Shown here: one piece after another, positions 8,658 through 16,996 of the stretch
How positions within the stretch are numbered: the first letter of the stretch is position 1
Layout: every line of letters starts with the position of its first letter
Source: Synechococcus sp. MVIR-18-1
Lineage (GTDB): Bacteria; Cyanobacteriota; Cyanobacteriia; PCC-6307; Cyanobiaceae
Assembly (NCBI RefSeq): GCF_014279835.1
Contig: NZ_CP047942.1
Span: 1,736,001 to 1,800,000, forward strand
DNA: 64,000 bases
Direction: 5' to 3'
Program-made: the position numbers and the translations under genes
The notes under the pieces: model-generated
Databases searched by the model: none
What the model saw: the letters and a program-made list of their open reading frames with translations, nothing else
What the model was told of the DNA's origin: nothing

Positions 8658-9887
8658 ATGAAAGCTCAACGTGTCGCCAATGCGATGCTGAGCTTTGGTC
8701 TTTGGATCACTGGGGCTCAAGCCAGCGAAGCAGAGCCATCTAGGCCACAAACGGACTGGATTGATTTAAATCTGGATTTCACAGCTCAACCCGTGGTGGG
8801 AGTTGCAGGTGGGCAAGATCCATCCTCGAGTAGTTGGTTACAACAAGTTGCCGTAGGGCTCACCCTCGGGACGGGCCTCAACAAAAGCCGGAGCAACTGG
8901 ACAGGCTTAGATCACTGGCAGATTCAGCTGGAACTGAGCCAGTTCGCAGGCAATCTGAATCTCAGTGAACAATTAGGAACAGAGTATCCGCTGCAAAGCC
9001 TGGTCAATCCACTTGGAACGTGGATCACAAATGCATCATTAGAACGAATAGAAGGTGAAAAAAAAATCGACTGGAGCATGAATGCTGGCGTCATTTCGAT
9101 CGGGAACAATGCCATGGAAATACCTGCCCTGAATTACTACACAAATTACACCTTAAATACACCCTACAACCTATCCGTGATTGGACTTCCAATCACGCCA
9201 CTTACATCTCTTGGAGCACAAATAGGACTGCATCACAAACAGCTAGGTAGCATTGATTATGGTTATTACAATCTGAACAACGCACACCAAATTGCAGCCT
9301 CACTGGGAGTCACACCGTTCACACCAAAGCTCGAAGGCGATCTTCACATTGCCCAGTGGTCGATCAATCCATTGACCAACTCAAAACTACAAAAAATAGA
9401 TGAATCAGAACAAATTCTGCCAGATCCGCTCATTCAACTAGGAAGCTACATTGCAAGCACAAGCCTAAACATCAATCCAAACAAGAACCTGGGTGATGGC
9501 ACCAATCGAGGCATTTACGCGACTGTTACTTGGCCATTGCCCTTACTACCCATCGGGAAAGACAACCGGATCTGGATATCCAGCAGCCTCAGCCTCAATA
9601 CAAACAACAATCCACTAACAAGCTATGCATCTGCTGGACTGCTCAGCCAAGGCGTCATTCCTGGCAGGCCCCAAGACGTACTAGCGCTGGGGTTAAACAG
9701 GAGCGGATTCAGTCGAAACATTGCCCCCAGCCAAAGCTACGAAGGGGTCGTTGAACTCAACTACAAGATACAAATCTCTGAACGACTGCAAATACAGCCG
9801 CTCATGCAATGGATCATCAATCCCTCTGGAGAAGGGCCTCGGCCAACAATCTGGGCAACAGGTGCGCAATTAAACCTGTCAATATAA
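8658..9887 (+). CDS. OprB-type carbohydrate-selective porin
   Basis: A 409-residue protein with a short signal peptide (residues about 1-22, ending QAS-EAE). The mature sequence consists of alternating hydrophobic/polar strands rich in Asn, Thr, Tyr and Gly and ends in a C-terminal beta-strand with terminal Leu-Ser-Ile, as expected of an outer membrane beta-barrel. The internal arrangement (W..QLELSQFAGN, ALNYYTNYTLNTPYNL and the GVIPGRPQDVLALG segment) matches the OprB/carbohydrate-selective porin family. It starts only ten bases after hemL stops and is followed by another barrel protein. Its substrate is unknown. Confidence 0.75.
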   Translation: MKAQRVANAMLSFGLWITGAQASEAEPSRPQTDWIDLNLDFTAQPVVGVAGGQDPSSSSWLQQVAVGLTLGTGLNKSRSNWTGLDHWQIQLELSQFAGNLNLSEQLGTEYPLQSLVNPLGTWITNASLERIEGEKKIDWSMNAGVISIGNNAMEIPALNYYTNYTLNTPYNLSVIGLPITPLTSLGAQIGLHHKQLGSIDYGYYNLNNAHQIAASLGVTPFTPKLEGDLHIAQWSINPLTNSKLQKIDESEQILPDPLIQLGSYIASTSLNINPNKNLGDGTNRGIYATVTWPLPLLPIGKDNRIWISSSLSLNTNNNPLTSYASAGLLSQGVIPGRPQDVLALGLNRSGFSRNIAPSQSYEGVVELNYKIQISERLQIQPLMQWIINPSGEGPRPTIWATGAQLNLSI

Positions 9888-9921
9888 TGTAAAATAAAAA
9901 GCATGAATTAACCCTTCCTCT

Positions 9922-10845
9922 TTGATAAAATCAGGATTCCTTTCAATCGCCCTAAACGCAACAGCGCTGCTGCTATTAGAAAGTGGAATACGCATCGCTT
10001 CCGCAGAAACGATTACACTGACTCTAAGCAATGGCGACAAGATTCAAGGGACATTAGTTAAGAGTGAAAGCACTGATACGGTTACGGTCATTGACCATCC
10101 AAGCTTGGGGAAACTTAAAATTCAATCAACAGCCCTGAAAGCCAAAACAAAAAAAAAGCGATGGACAGGAAGCTTTTCAGCAGGAATTACAGGATCAAAT
10201 ACAGATCGAGACCAAGATCTCGACAGCACATCTCAACTCATCACTCAATACAAGGATGAAGTCAACCTGTTTTCCTTTAAAGCCAATACAGAATATGGAT
10301 TTTCAAAAAGTGTAGGTGAACAAGAAGGGGCTACTGACACGAACCAAGGACAACTAGACCTACGCTATTCGTACACATTTTCAGGAAAAACGAATACTTA
10401 TATTTCAAATATTTACGACTATGACACTCTGAATCAAGTAGGATCTAGCAATCTCGTCAATTCAATTGGAATTGGATATGACTTCATCAAGACAGATACT
10501 ATGACCCTTAATGTATCCGCGGGGCCTTCAGTGCAAAGCATATGGGGAGGGGACTTTTGCAAGGCTGACAAGTACTGTGGGAATACATTTGCAGCAAGTA
10601 GCGCACGAATTAGCTTTGACTGGGACCCAAACAATTACTTCAATCTTTCACTAAGCAATCAATTCACAGGGGCTTATATAGATGGCTTATCTCCAAGCAA
10701 TAATTTTTCAGGAACAATCAAAATATACCCTTTGGGAGACAAAAAGCTATTCACGTCTCTGAATGGCCAGCTCATCTATAACTCACTTACATCTCCACAA
10801 ATCGACAATAGCTTTTCATTGCAGCTCGGCACACAGCTTTTTTAA
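9922..10845 (+). CDS. DUF481 outer membrane beta-barrel protein (YdiY-like)
   Basis: A 307-residue protein using a TTG start at 9922 (no better ATG is in frame), with a signal peptide to about residue 28 (RIASAETI). Next comes a small soluble domain with the ITLTLSNGDKIQGTLVKSES motif, typical of proteins that precede a DUF481 barrel, then a Lys-rich linker (ALKAKTKKKRWTG) and a DUF481 barrel of about 220 residues ending in Phe. A pair of Cys near residues 213-219 could form a disulphide. It follows the OprB-type porin by 34 bases and is more AT-rich than hemL. Function of the family is unknown. Confidence 0.72.
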   Translation: MIKSGFLSIALNATALLLLESGIRIASAETITLTLSNGDKIQGTLVKSESTDTVTVIDHPSLGKLKIQSTALKAKTKKKRWTGSFSAGITGSNTDRDQDLDSTSQLITQYKDEVNLFSFKANTEYGFSKSVGEQEGATDTNQGQLDLRYSYTFSGKTNTYISNIYDYDTLNQVGSSNLVNSIGIGYDFIKTDTMTLNVSAGPSVQSIWGGDFCKADKYCGNTFAASSARISFDWDPNNYFNLSLSNQFTGAYIDGLSPSNNFSGTIKIYPLGDKKLFTSLNGQLIYNSLTSPQIDNSFSLQLGTQLF

Positions 10846-10847
10846 CA

Positions 10848-12665
10848 TTATTCAGCGATTGCAGCACCTTCAGGCCTACGAGGATCGGCAACTCCAAAAC
10901 TCCCGCCATTTGGTTTGAACTCAACACTATTAGCGGATCCCATCGAACGCGTGAATCGCAACGCATGGCCTCGCTGTTTCAAAAGCTCAAGTGTGTCGGG
11001 ACTAAGACCCTGCTCAAGCTGCAAAGAATCAGGCCACAACTGACTATGAATCCTGGGTGTAGCGACACTTGTTGCAAGATTGAGACCGTGAATAATCCTA
11101 TTCAAAAGAACTTGAACAACGGTCGTAATAATTCGACTCCCACCAGGACTACCCGTGGCCAACCAAGAATCACCCTCTTGATTTAGAACAATTGTGGGCG
11201 TCATTGAACTGAGGGGTCTTCGACTTGGGGCAACTGCATTTTGCTCTCCTTGCACCAAACCATAGGCATTGGGCACACCAGGCTTCGCCGTAAAATCTGC
11301 CAACTCATTGTTCAAAAGAAAGCCAGCACCTGGAACGGCGATTCCATTGCCATAGGCAAAATTCAATGTCGTGGTTAATGCCACCAATGAACCATCACGA
11401 TCAGCCACAGAAAGGTGCGTTGTATTGACACCAGACGACAGCGGCGCTTGACCAGCCAAATCGACTGCAGAAGTATGCGAGCCAAGATTTAATTGATTGC
11501 GCAGGCTATCAATATATGAATGAGAGAGAAGCCTACGAACAGGAATATCAATCTGATCTGGATCTCCTAGGAACTGATTACGGTCTCGATAAGCAAGGTT
11601 CATGCTCTCTGTAAGCAAATGAATCGAGTCTGCACTATTAGTACCTAATGATTCGAGATCAAAAGGCTCAATCAGCTTCAAAATTTGAAGGAGGGTAATA
11701 CCACCACTACTTGGCGGTGGCATGGAAATCACGGTATGATCACGAAAGATTCCCTTCACAGGCTCCACCCAAGGAGCAGTGAAATCAGTTAAATCACGAT
11801 AGTCAATAAGACCCCCCTGAGACTTCATTAAAGCCACAATCTGATGAGCAGTCGTTCCTTCATAAAAACCCGCGCTTCCCTTAGAAGAAATGAGTTTTAA
11901 GGACTGAGCAAGCTCAGGCTGACGCAGCTGTTCACCCGATTGATAAGGAATCCATTGAGGTCCACCATCAGGGAGCTCGACTTGTCGATAAAAAAGTGAT
12001 CGAGCTGTGGGATCCTTGCTCAGACGTGGAAATGCTCTCTTAAGAGAGTCGGCCAATTGCGGATAAATCACAAAACCTTCATCCGCAAGTTGTATCGATG
12101 GGGCCATCACTTCTACCCGACTCAAACGACCAAAACGCTCCTGAGCCTTGAGGAGACCAGCCACACTTCCGGGGACGCCAGTACTTAATAAACTAAAAAA
12201 TTCCTTGTTCTTACTCACTTCTCCATCAGCATCAAGGAAAAGGTCTCGATGCGCTAAGTGAGGAGCCATTTCACGAAAATTAAGCGCATAGGCCTTGCGC
12301 TCCGGTGCATGCCAGAACACAAGAAATCCCCCTCCACCAAGATTTCCAGCCTGGGGCAACGTTACAGATAGGGCAAAGGCCGTAGCGACAGCAGCATCCA
12401 TGGCATTCCCACCCTTCCGAAGCATGAAGGCACCGACCTCACTCGCCAGTCGCTCCTGGCTACTAACAATTCCGAGTGAGGAATGAACGGGGTGAAACCG
12501 CTGACCAGACTCCTGCAGGAGATTTTCGGAGATCGGCCTGGCCAAACGAACTTGTTCAGCACAAACCGAAGATGAGCCTAAGAGAACAGAAATGCCTGTA
12601 CATAGATTGACAGCAAAAAAAGTCGCAAGCTCGCGAGTCACGAAGGAATCAAACACAGGCTTCAC
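10848..12665 (-). CDS. ggt: Gamma-glutamyltransferase (secreted, Ntn-hydrolase)
   Basis: A 605-residue periplasmic protein with an N-terminal hydrophobic segment (about residues 14-37). It carries the classic motifs: FLVFWHAPE and REMAPHLAHRDLF in the large subunit, and the autoprocessing/catalytic site TTHLSVADRDGSLVAL, in which the first catalytic Thr of the small subunit sits. Later motifs PLSSMTPTIVLNQEG and GSPGGSRIITTVVQV also fit. The enzyme cleaves gamma-glutamyl bonds of glutathione and related peptides, allowing recovery of amino acids or nitrogen. It is convergent with the DUF481 gene, two bases apart. Length is typical. Confidence 0.92.
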   Translation of the reverse strand: MKPVFDSFVTRELATFFAVNLCTGISVLLGSSSVCAEQVRLARPISENLLQESGQRFHPVHSSLGIVSSQERLASEVGAFMLRKGGNAMDAAVATAFALSVTLPQAGNLGGGGFLVFWHAPERKAYALNFREMAPHLAHRDLFLDADGEVSKNKEFFSLLSTGVPGSVAGLLKAQERFGRLSRVEVMAPSIQLADEGFVIYPQLADSLKRAFPRLSKDPTARSLFYRQVELPDGGPQWIPYQSGEQLRQPELAQSLKLISSKGSAGFYEGTTAHQIVALMKSQGGLIDYRDLTDFTAPWVEPVKGIFRDHTVISMPPPSSGGITLLQILKLIEPFDLESLGTNSADSIHLLTESMNLAYRDRNQFLGDPDQIDIPVRRLLSHSYIDSLRNQLNLGSHTSAVDLAGQAPLSSGVNTTHLSVADRDGSLVALTTTLNFAYGNGIAVPGAGFLLNNELADFTAKPGVPNAYGLVQGEQNAVAPSRRPLSSMTPTIVLNQEGDSWLATGSPGGSRIITTVVQVLLNRIIHGLNLATSVATPRIHSQLWPDSLQLEQGLSPDTLELLKQRGHALRFTRSMGSANSVEFKPNGGSFGVADPRRPEGAAIAE

Positions 12666-13060
12666 AAGCTTGATTCAGTATCAATAATAACCAATACAAA
12701 AAATACAACTATGATTCAGCTAAACAGCCTAAGCCATATTGACATCATCCTGAGAGGCTCAATTCATGACTGACAGATTCTTGCAAAAGAAGACAACCCA
12801 GTCCAACTTCCCTCAACAAAGAATCAAAGAAAGTAATTGATACGCTTGCTTGAAGGAAGAGAAAAAATTGATTAAATGATACGATCGTAAAAACAATAGT
12901 CTTAGCTTTTGAAGTAAAAGACTTTATGCTTAGCAAGCTATTGAGTAACCCTCCAAAGAGCATACGACCAGAGCAAGTCCTAAGGGAAGGAAGCTCAGAA
13001 TCCATAATCTACTAGGCGTCAAGCTTTAAACATCAACACCGGAGAGAGAATCTTAAAGAT
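12666..13060. other. Intergenic stretch without a convincing gene
   Basis: An AT-rich gap between ggt and yajQ. A minus-strand open frame of 86 codons (12745-13005) has a hydrophobic middle but poor composition and no ribosome site, so I do not call it. On the plus strand there are only frames of 20-25 codons. The promoter of ggt is probably in the first hundred bases. Confidence 0.5.
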
Positions 13061-13555
13061 TTAGCGATAGTTTTCAAATTGAAGCGGAACATCTAACTCT
13101 TCCTCTTTGCTTTTCACGAGTTGAATCGCTACCTGAAGGTCATCCTTACTTTTACCAGTAATACGAAGACTTTCCCCTTGGATAGCAACCGTGACCTTTT
13201 TCAATTCATCACGAACCATTTTGCTCAGCTTTTTCGCAAGCTCTTGACTAAGGCCCTTTCGCAATTGAATAACCTGCTTCACGCGATTCCCACCCACAGC
13301 CTCAGGAGTTTGGAAGTCAAAAATCTTTAAAGAAAGATCTCGCTTCGTCGCTTTAGTCCGCAAGATATCTTCGACAGCCTGCAATGTCATGTCACTCGCC
13401 GTGGTGATCACCACTTCCGTTTCCGCTAGATCAATTTCTGTGCCGGAGTCCTTAAGGTCATAACGATTTCCAACATCCCTGCGGACTTGATCCAGAGTAT
13501 TGACCAGCTCCTGGCGGTCAAAATCAGAAACCACATCAAATGAATATGACGCCAT
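13061..13555 (-). CDS. YajQ family nucleotide-binding protein (UPF0234)
   Basis: A 164-residue protein matching YajQ over its full length: the start MASYSFDVVSDFDRQEL, the NRYDLKDSGTEI motif and the C-terminal SIQLVKSK-like helix (here VAIQLVKSKEEELDVPLQFENYR end). YajQ proteins have two ferredoxin-like domains and have been shown to bind cyclic di-GMP in Xanthomonas, and tRNA/GTP in other work. In cyanobacteria the role is not settled. It stands alone with long gaps on both sides. Confidence 0.92.
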   Translation of the reverse strand: MASYSFDVVSDFDRQELVNTLDQVRRDVGNRYDLKDSGTEIDLAETEVVITTASDMTLQAVEDILRTKATKRDLSLKIFDFQTPEAVGGNRVKQVIQLRKGLSQELAKKLSKMVRDELKKVTVAIQGESLRITGKSKDDLQVAIQLVKSKEEELDVPLQFENYR

Positions 13556-13873
13556 AGTGCTGTGCTGCGGTTCCGAACAGGTCTTTGCTCAACTTACTCA
13601 CGTTGAGCGATCATGGCAGGGTTAATAAACAAACGCACAGCATCACTGCTGCTTTTGGTGCTACAAACCAGAGTGTTTCAAGCCCCCAAGCCGTAAGCAG
13701 ATGCAACATCCATTCCACAACATCGCAAGCAATGTCACTCGGTAGTAGTCCGACGCAGATCTAAACTATCGAAAAAGTATGAATTAAAAAACTTACAAAT
13801 GCTTGCTATGAACACAATCTCAAACCTAATTTATAATTAGGAAGGCTTACCAACGCAAAATCCCAGGCTGTTC
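13556..13873. other. Intergenic stretch without a convincing gene
   Basis: The gap between the divergent yajQ and the small gene at 13874. A plus-strand ATG near 13614 opens only 27 codons with a hydrophobic middle (ASLLLLVLQ); this could be a gene remnant or a chance frame. Nothing else is supportable. Confidence 0.4.
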
Positions 13874-14116
13874 ATGACAACACCACTCGATCAGGCTCGC
13901 TTCATTGCCGATGAAATGGAAAACCTTGCTGATCAGCTGAAGCCTGACGTGATTCGAGCAGCTCGAGCTGATGAGGAAGGGCGCAAGAATCTCGATCGTC
14001 TTGAATATGCCCTTGGAACGATTGGGAAAGCACTCATCCTTACTGACTACAGCGTAGATGAACAAAAAGATCTCGATAAACTCGAAGCGTTCAGGGAACT
14101 GCATGGAAAGCAGTGA
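13874..14116 (+). CDS. Small conserved picocyanobacterial protein
   Basis: An 80-residue, strongly helical and charged protein without membrane segment (MTTPLDQARFIADEME start, ending LEAFRELHGKQ). The regular spacing of Leu/Ala with Glu/Asp/Arg suggests two or three amphipathic helices. It resembles small conserved hypotheticals of marine Synechococcus but no function is known to me. The opposite-strand frame of similar length is a shadow with poor composition. Confidence 0.65.
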   Translation: MTTPLDQARFIADEMENLADQLKPDVIRAARADEEGRKNLDRLEYALGTIGKALILTDYSVDEQKDLDKLEAFRELHGKQ

Positions 14117-14151
14117 CGTCCTAAAACATTCTCCTCAGGCTAGTGACCAGG

Positions 14152-14337
14152 CTATGAGTTAGACCCATCGGATGCAGCTTGCTCTAAATCTTTCCAAGTC
14201 AAATCAATCAGGGGCAGCGCTTCATCAATTTCTGTTTTCAAGACTGAGGCCTCATCAGTCAGCCCCTGCTCGATCAGCTGCTGGTATTTCTTGTATTGGT
14301 TGACCCAAATCAGGATCGTGGGGGTGCTGTTTGTCAT
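14152..14337 (-). CDS. Small soluble hypothetical protein
   Basis: Choosing the ATG at 14335-14337 (MTNSTPTILIWVNQYKKYQ) gives 61 residues; 12 further in-frame codons upstream look non-coding. The protein is acidic in its second half (LKTEIDEALPLIDLTWKDLEQ) and predicted helical, with several aromatic residues. No domain recognised. It is convergent with the small gene at 13874. Confidence 0.55.
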   Translation of the reverse strand: MTNSTPTILIWVNQYKKYQQLIEQGLTDEASVLKTEIDEALPLIDLTWKDLEQAASDGSNS

Positions 14338-14769
14338 GCGTCTAGTGTGGCGCGACATTTCAAAACATCCCATAGACAGAGGATGTCAGTGAAATGTCAT
14401 TGAGCATCAAATCAAGACCAAAGCTAATCGATTTATACGCTGGTAAGGCCTGGATGCTCGAGACCTCCCTCATACATGAGCGCGTCAATCCTGACATCAA
14501 CGAGTGCTGATAACGGATCTCAGCTGAAATGGCGTTCCGATAGCCAATGGAGTCCATCCATCAAAGTGTTTTCAAAGACACAGTTCTGAACCCGCGCAGG
14601 CAAAACGTTGAAAGACAATCCAAGACGTCAGAACAATCTGATCAATCAGATAAACAAATCAAAAGCATGAAACAAATTTCAAGCAATCCAACCATTCCTT
14701 CCAACATAGTTCTCACTCAAATTCTCATTCAACTGTATTGATTGAGCAAAAAAAACCCCAAACACAACA
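14338..14769. other. Intergenic stretch without a convincing gene
   Basis: About 430 bases that hold only short frames on either strand with unlikely composition (for example 14360-14557 minus and 14547-14741 plus). A run of eight A followed by CCCC near 14750 lies just past the stop of the next minus-strand gene and may belong to a weak terminator, but no clear stem was found. Confidence 0.4.
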
Positions 14770-15117
14770 CTAGAAGTCATGTTTTTCCCCCTCAACTACC
14801 ATCGCAACCAATAAAGGCCAGTAGCGATAACTCGATCGAATCAAGAGGGCCCAAATGAACCAGAGAAGCCAAAAATTCACGCTTTCATCAGCGGCCTGAC
14901 GGCAGTCCTGCTGCAACCGCTTCGCCACAGAACCTGATACTTGCTCTTGCAAGGAGCGATTCATTGCTGAACACACCCTCCCGACGGGAAGGCGGAATAA
15001 TTCTGCAGAGAGCCAGGCCGGAGCTAAAGCCACTGGGATAGCAACCAACCATCTACCGACAAATCGCTCTAGAGAACGACTCGGCACGATGCGTCTCGGC
15101 TTGGGAGAGGGCATCAA
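14770..15117 (-). CDS. Small membrane protein, hypothetical
   Basis: A 115-residue protein with two hydrophobic helices, around residues 25-46 (VAIPVALAPAWLSAELF) and 82-105 (FWLLWFIWALLIRSSYRYWPLLVAMV). They are separated by a hydrophilic loop containing two Cys (near 49 and 72) that could pair outside the cytoplasm. The first 20 residues are very basic, in keeping with a positive-inside orientation. No known family recognised. Confidence 0.6.
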   Translation of the reverse strand: MMPSPKPRRIVPSRSLERFVGRWLVAIPVALAPAWLSAELFRLPVGRVCSAMNRSLQEQVSGSVAKRLQQDCRQAADESVNFWLLWFIWALLIRSSYRYWPLLVAMVVEGEKHDF

Positions 15118-15238
15118 ACGCCAATCCAGACGCGCACTGTCCTGAAATTAGAAAAGGCTGGACAACAAGACCAGCGCATTGACATCAAGCGACAACTTTT
15201 CCGCCGATGACGCGTTGATGAACCACGCTCCTCAAGGC

Positions 15239-15634
15239 TTAAGGACTGACTATCACGCAGCTTGATTCGAGAAAGTCAGGATGCTGGCGTCGATAGCTGG
15301 CGGCATCCTCTGCCCAAAACTCACTCCAGCCGGCAGTTCCCACGTAATTGGTGTAAAGCCATACGCCGTTTCGCCCGAAGTTCATCCAAGGACTTTCTGG
15401 TGTTTGACTGATGGGGCTGAAAAATGTCATTGATCCTCCACTCATGGTGCCTGACCAACGTTGATCGCCATAAACAACGACCGCTTTTGTTGGATGTGCC
15501 CTGGAACGATCCACACTCACCTCACCTAGTGATCCGCAGCGATACCTCACCGGCTCCAAGGCCATGGCACGTAAAGGGAGAGTCCATACAACCGCAAGCA
15601 ATGACCAACGGGCAATTTTGTTCCAAAACATCAT
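15239..15634 (-). CDS. Small exported hypothetical protein
   Basis: Starting at the tandem ATG at 15634 gives 131 residues with an ordinary signal peptide (MMFWNKIARWSLLAVVWTLPLRAMA). The mature part (LEPVRYRCGSLGEVSVDRSRA) contains two Cys, one close to the N-terminus and one near the C-terminus (ESSCVIVSP), plausibly a disulphide. It has a beta-rich middle with many Gly, Trp and Tyr. An upstream start would put another hydrophobic segment ahead and is less likely. No family is recognised. Confidence 0.6.
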   Translation of the reverse strand: MMFWNKIARWSLLAVVWTLPLRAMALEPVRYRCGSLGEVSVDRSRAHPTKAVVVYGDQRWSGTMSGGSMTFFSPISQTPESPWMNFGRNGVWLYTNYVGTAGWSEFWAEDAASYRRQHPDFLESSCVIVSP

Positions 15635-15870
15635 TGCCGACAAGAAAGAGACCATCATCACATAAACGATTACCAGTACATTTCCGACTGTTGAGGATAT
15701 AAATAGGCAACAGTCCCGCAATCAGGACAACAATTTACGCTCCAGAAAGCCAATTAGGACCGCCAAACGAAATCACATTAGCGAACATTCTTGCCCCCAA
15801 AATACAATCAGCTTGTGACGCAACTTAGATCACGGAACTTTCTGTCAGGCCGGATTTTTTTATCCATCCA

Positions 15871-16110
15871 TTATGATGTTTTGCGCTTAAATGTATAGCA
15901 GCCTCCGTGGTACCCAGTGAAGGGTTGCGCATAGGTAATCAGCTCCCATCCTTGCTGTCCAAGCTCATTCATTAATCCCACCAAAGTGACCTCATGCTGT
16001 GGATTCCTGCGAGAGATCAACTGCTTTTCATCAAGCCAAAGCTCTTCTATTTCTCCAGTCCACGACTTTCCTTTCGGAACAAAACGCAATTGCGTGTATT
16101 CCCACGTCAT
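15871..16110 (-). CDS. DUF4177-like small protein
   Basis: The ATG at 16108-16110 gives 79 residues: MTWEYTQLRFVPKG, then a charged loop, then LMNELGQQGWELITYAQPF and a C-terminal GGCYTFKRK strand. The pattern 'WEY...LNELGQQGWELI...Y.FKR' is the signature of the DUF4177 fold, small beta-alpha proteins of unknown function found in many bacteria. Frames starting further upstream add residues with no similarity. Confidence 0.65.
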   Translation of the reverse strand: MTWEYTQLRFVPKGKSWTGEIEELWLDEKQLISRRNPQHEVTLVGLMNELGQQGWELITYAQPFTGYHGGCYTFKRKTS

Positions 16111-16316
16111 TGAGGTCAGCCGAAACCGTGCTGACTGTAAAGCAAGGATCGAGCTGACTAACCATCGAAAGCACAATCGAAATGCAACACAAAGCCGCAA
16201 CCGCAACTGAAGATCGCGCGACCTTAATCAAACGGGGGCTTTTGCACGAGGCAACATCGCAAAATACGGTTGCCTCAAGGCCGTTCAGACCAGAGCTGGG
16301 CGATCAGGCCTCTGCT

Positions 16317-16409
16317 TCAGCCAACGACAACCATGGCCGTAATAAAGACAGCAGAAATAGCTGCTAAAAAGCTGCCGATACCGGCGGCTTGGATCAAGTT
16401 TGGGTTCAT
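16317..16409 (-). CDS. Candidate 30-residue single-helix membrane microprotein
   Basis: Minus-strand ATG at 16407-16409 opens 30 codons ending TGA: it begins MNPNLIQAAGIGSFLAAISA and then reads VFITAMVVVG, one hydrophobic helix with a short polar N-terminus. A GAGGA ribosome binding site lies seven bases upstream, which is better than for many called genes here. The size and style are like the one-helix subunits of photosystems or cytochrome b6f, but it does not match PetN, PetL, PetM, PsaM, PsbX or Ycf12 as I know them. It is in a gene-poor stretch of nearly 900 bases. Expression is unproven. Confidence 0.45.
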   Translation of the reverse strand: MNPNLIQAAGIGSFLAAISAVFITAMVVVG

Positions 16410-16687
16410 CGGAAGTCCTCGATACCCATGGTCTGGCTCAAGCCAAGCCATCACATCAAGCTCTGTCGTGAAATGGAAACGAAAGCGCATCTAAAAGAAG
16501 AGAGGCAGCCCCTCCCGGATGGAAGAGACGGCCTAGCTCGCTCGTTTATGCATAGCGCTAACCAAGATCCAGTGAATCTGTATCGGAGAAGCGTGAACCT
16601 CGAAACGACAACAGTGAACTGAAGGAGGAATGCGAAGCGTCTGGCGTTTGGCGCCTGGGGCCTGGTTCCTAAGTGGTGAGTGGTTGA

Positions 16688-16855
16688 ACTCCTTAGGGCA
16701 CCTGATTCGGTGCAGATGGAGTGTCGATCGACGTGGCGCTCAAGAGCTTGCCTACCGAAGGACGGAACTCGCCGTTGGGTGAAAAAACTGTTGGAGCAGG
16801 GGCCAAGTGGTCAGGCTGCTTCTTTGATCTGCTGAGGTGGAGTGTCGGCCGTCAT
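16688..16855 (-). pseudogene. Possible frameshifted remnant of a small gene
   Basis: On the minus strand, GGAGG is followed six bases later by an ATG at 16853-16855 that opens 14 codons (MTADTPPQQIKEAA) before TGA. In the +1 frame the reading stays open (DHLAPAPTVFSPNGEF and RPSVGKLLSATSIDTPS) to a TAA near 16688. A single indel would join the two into one protein of about 55 residues with a good ribosome site. This could be a broken gene or a sequencing error; the plus-strand frame of 115 codons over the same DNA has implausible composition. Confidence 0.3.
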
Positions 16856-16996
16856 GGCTCCTCCGATTTCGATACACAAAGTGTGGCGCAGGCGAGCAAA
16901 AAGCACATCAGTGCAATCGCGCATTGCCATCAGAACCAAAACCGACGACATTGGAAATGGCGTGGTTGTGGCTCCCGCTTGAAGGGTTGGGTGGGG

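Noticed and set aside
12745-13005. Minus-strand frame of 86 codons between ggt and yajQ
   Set aside because: Phe/Ser/Leu-rich composition typical of chance reading through AT-rich DNA, no ribosome site and no recognisable domain.
14547-14741. Plus-strand frame of 64 codons rich in Gln, Ser and Lys
   Set aside because: Low-complexity composition in AT-rich spacer, no ribosome site.
16630-16785. Plus-strand ATG with AAGGAGGA immediately before it, about 50 codons
   Set aside because: The ribosome site is only one or two bases from the ATG, too close, and the sequence is Trp/Arg-rich without protein-like order.
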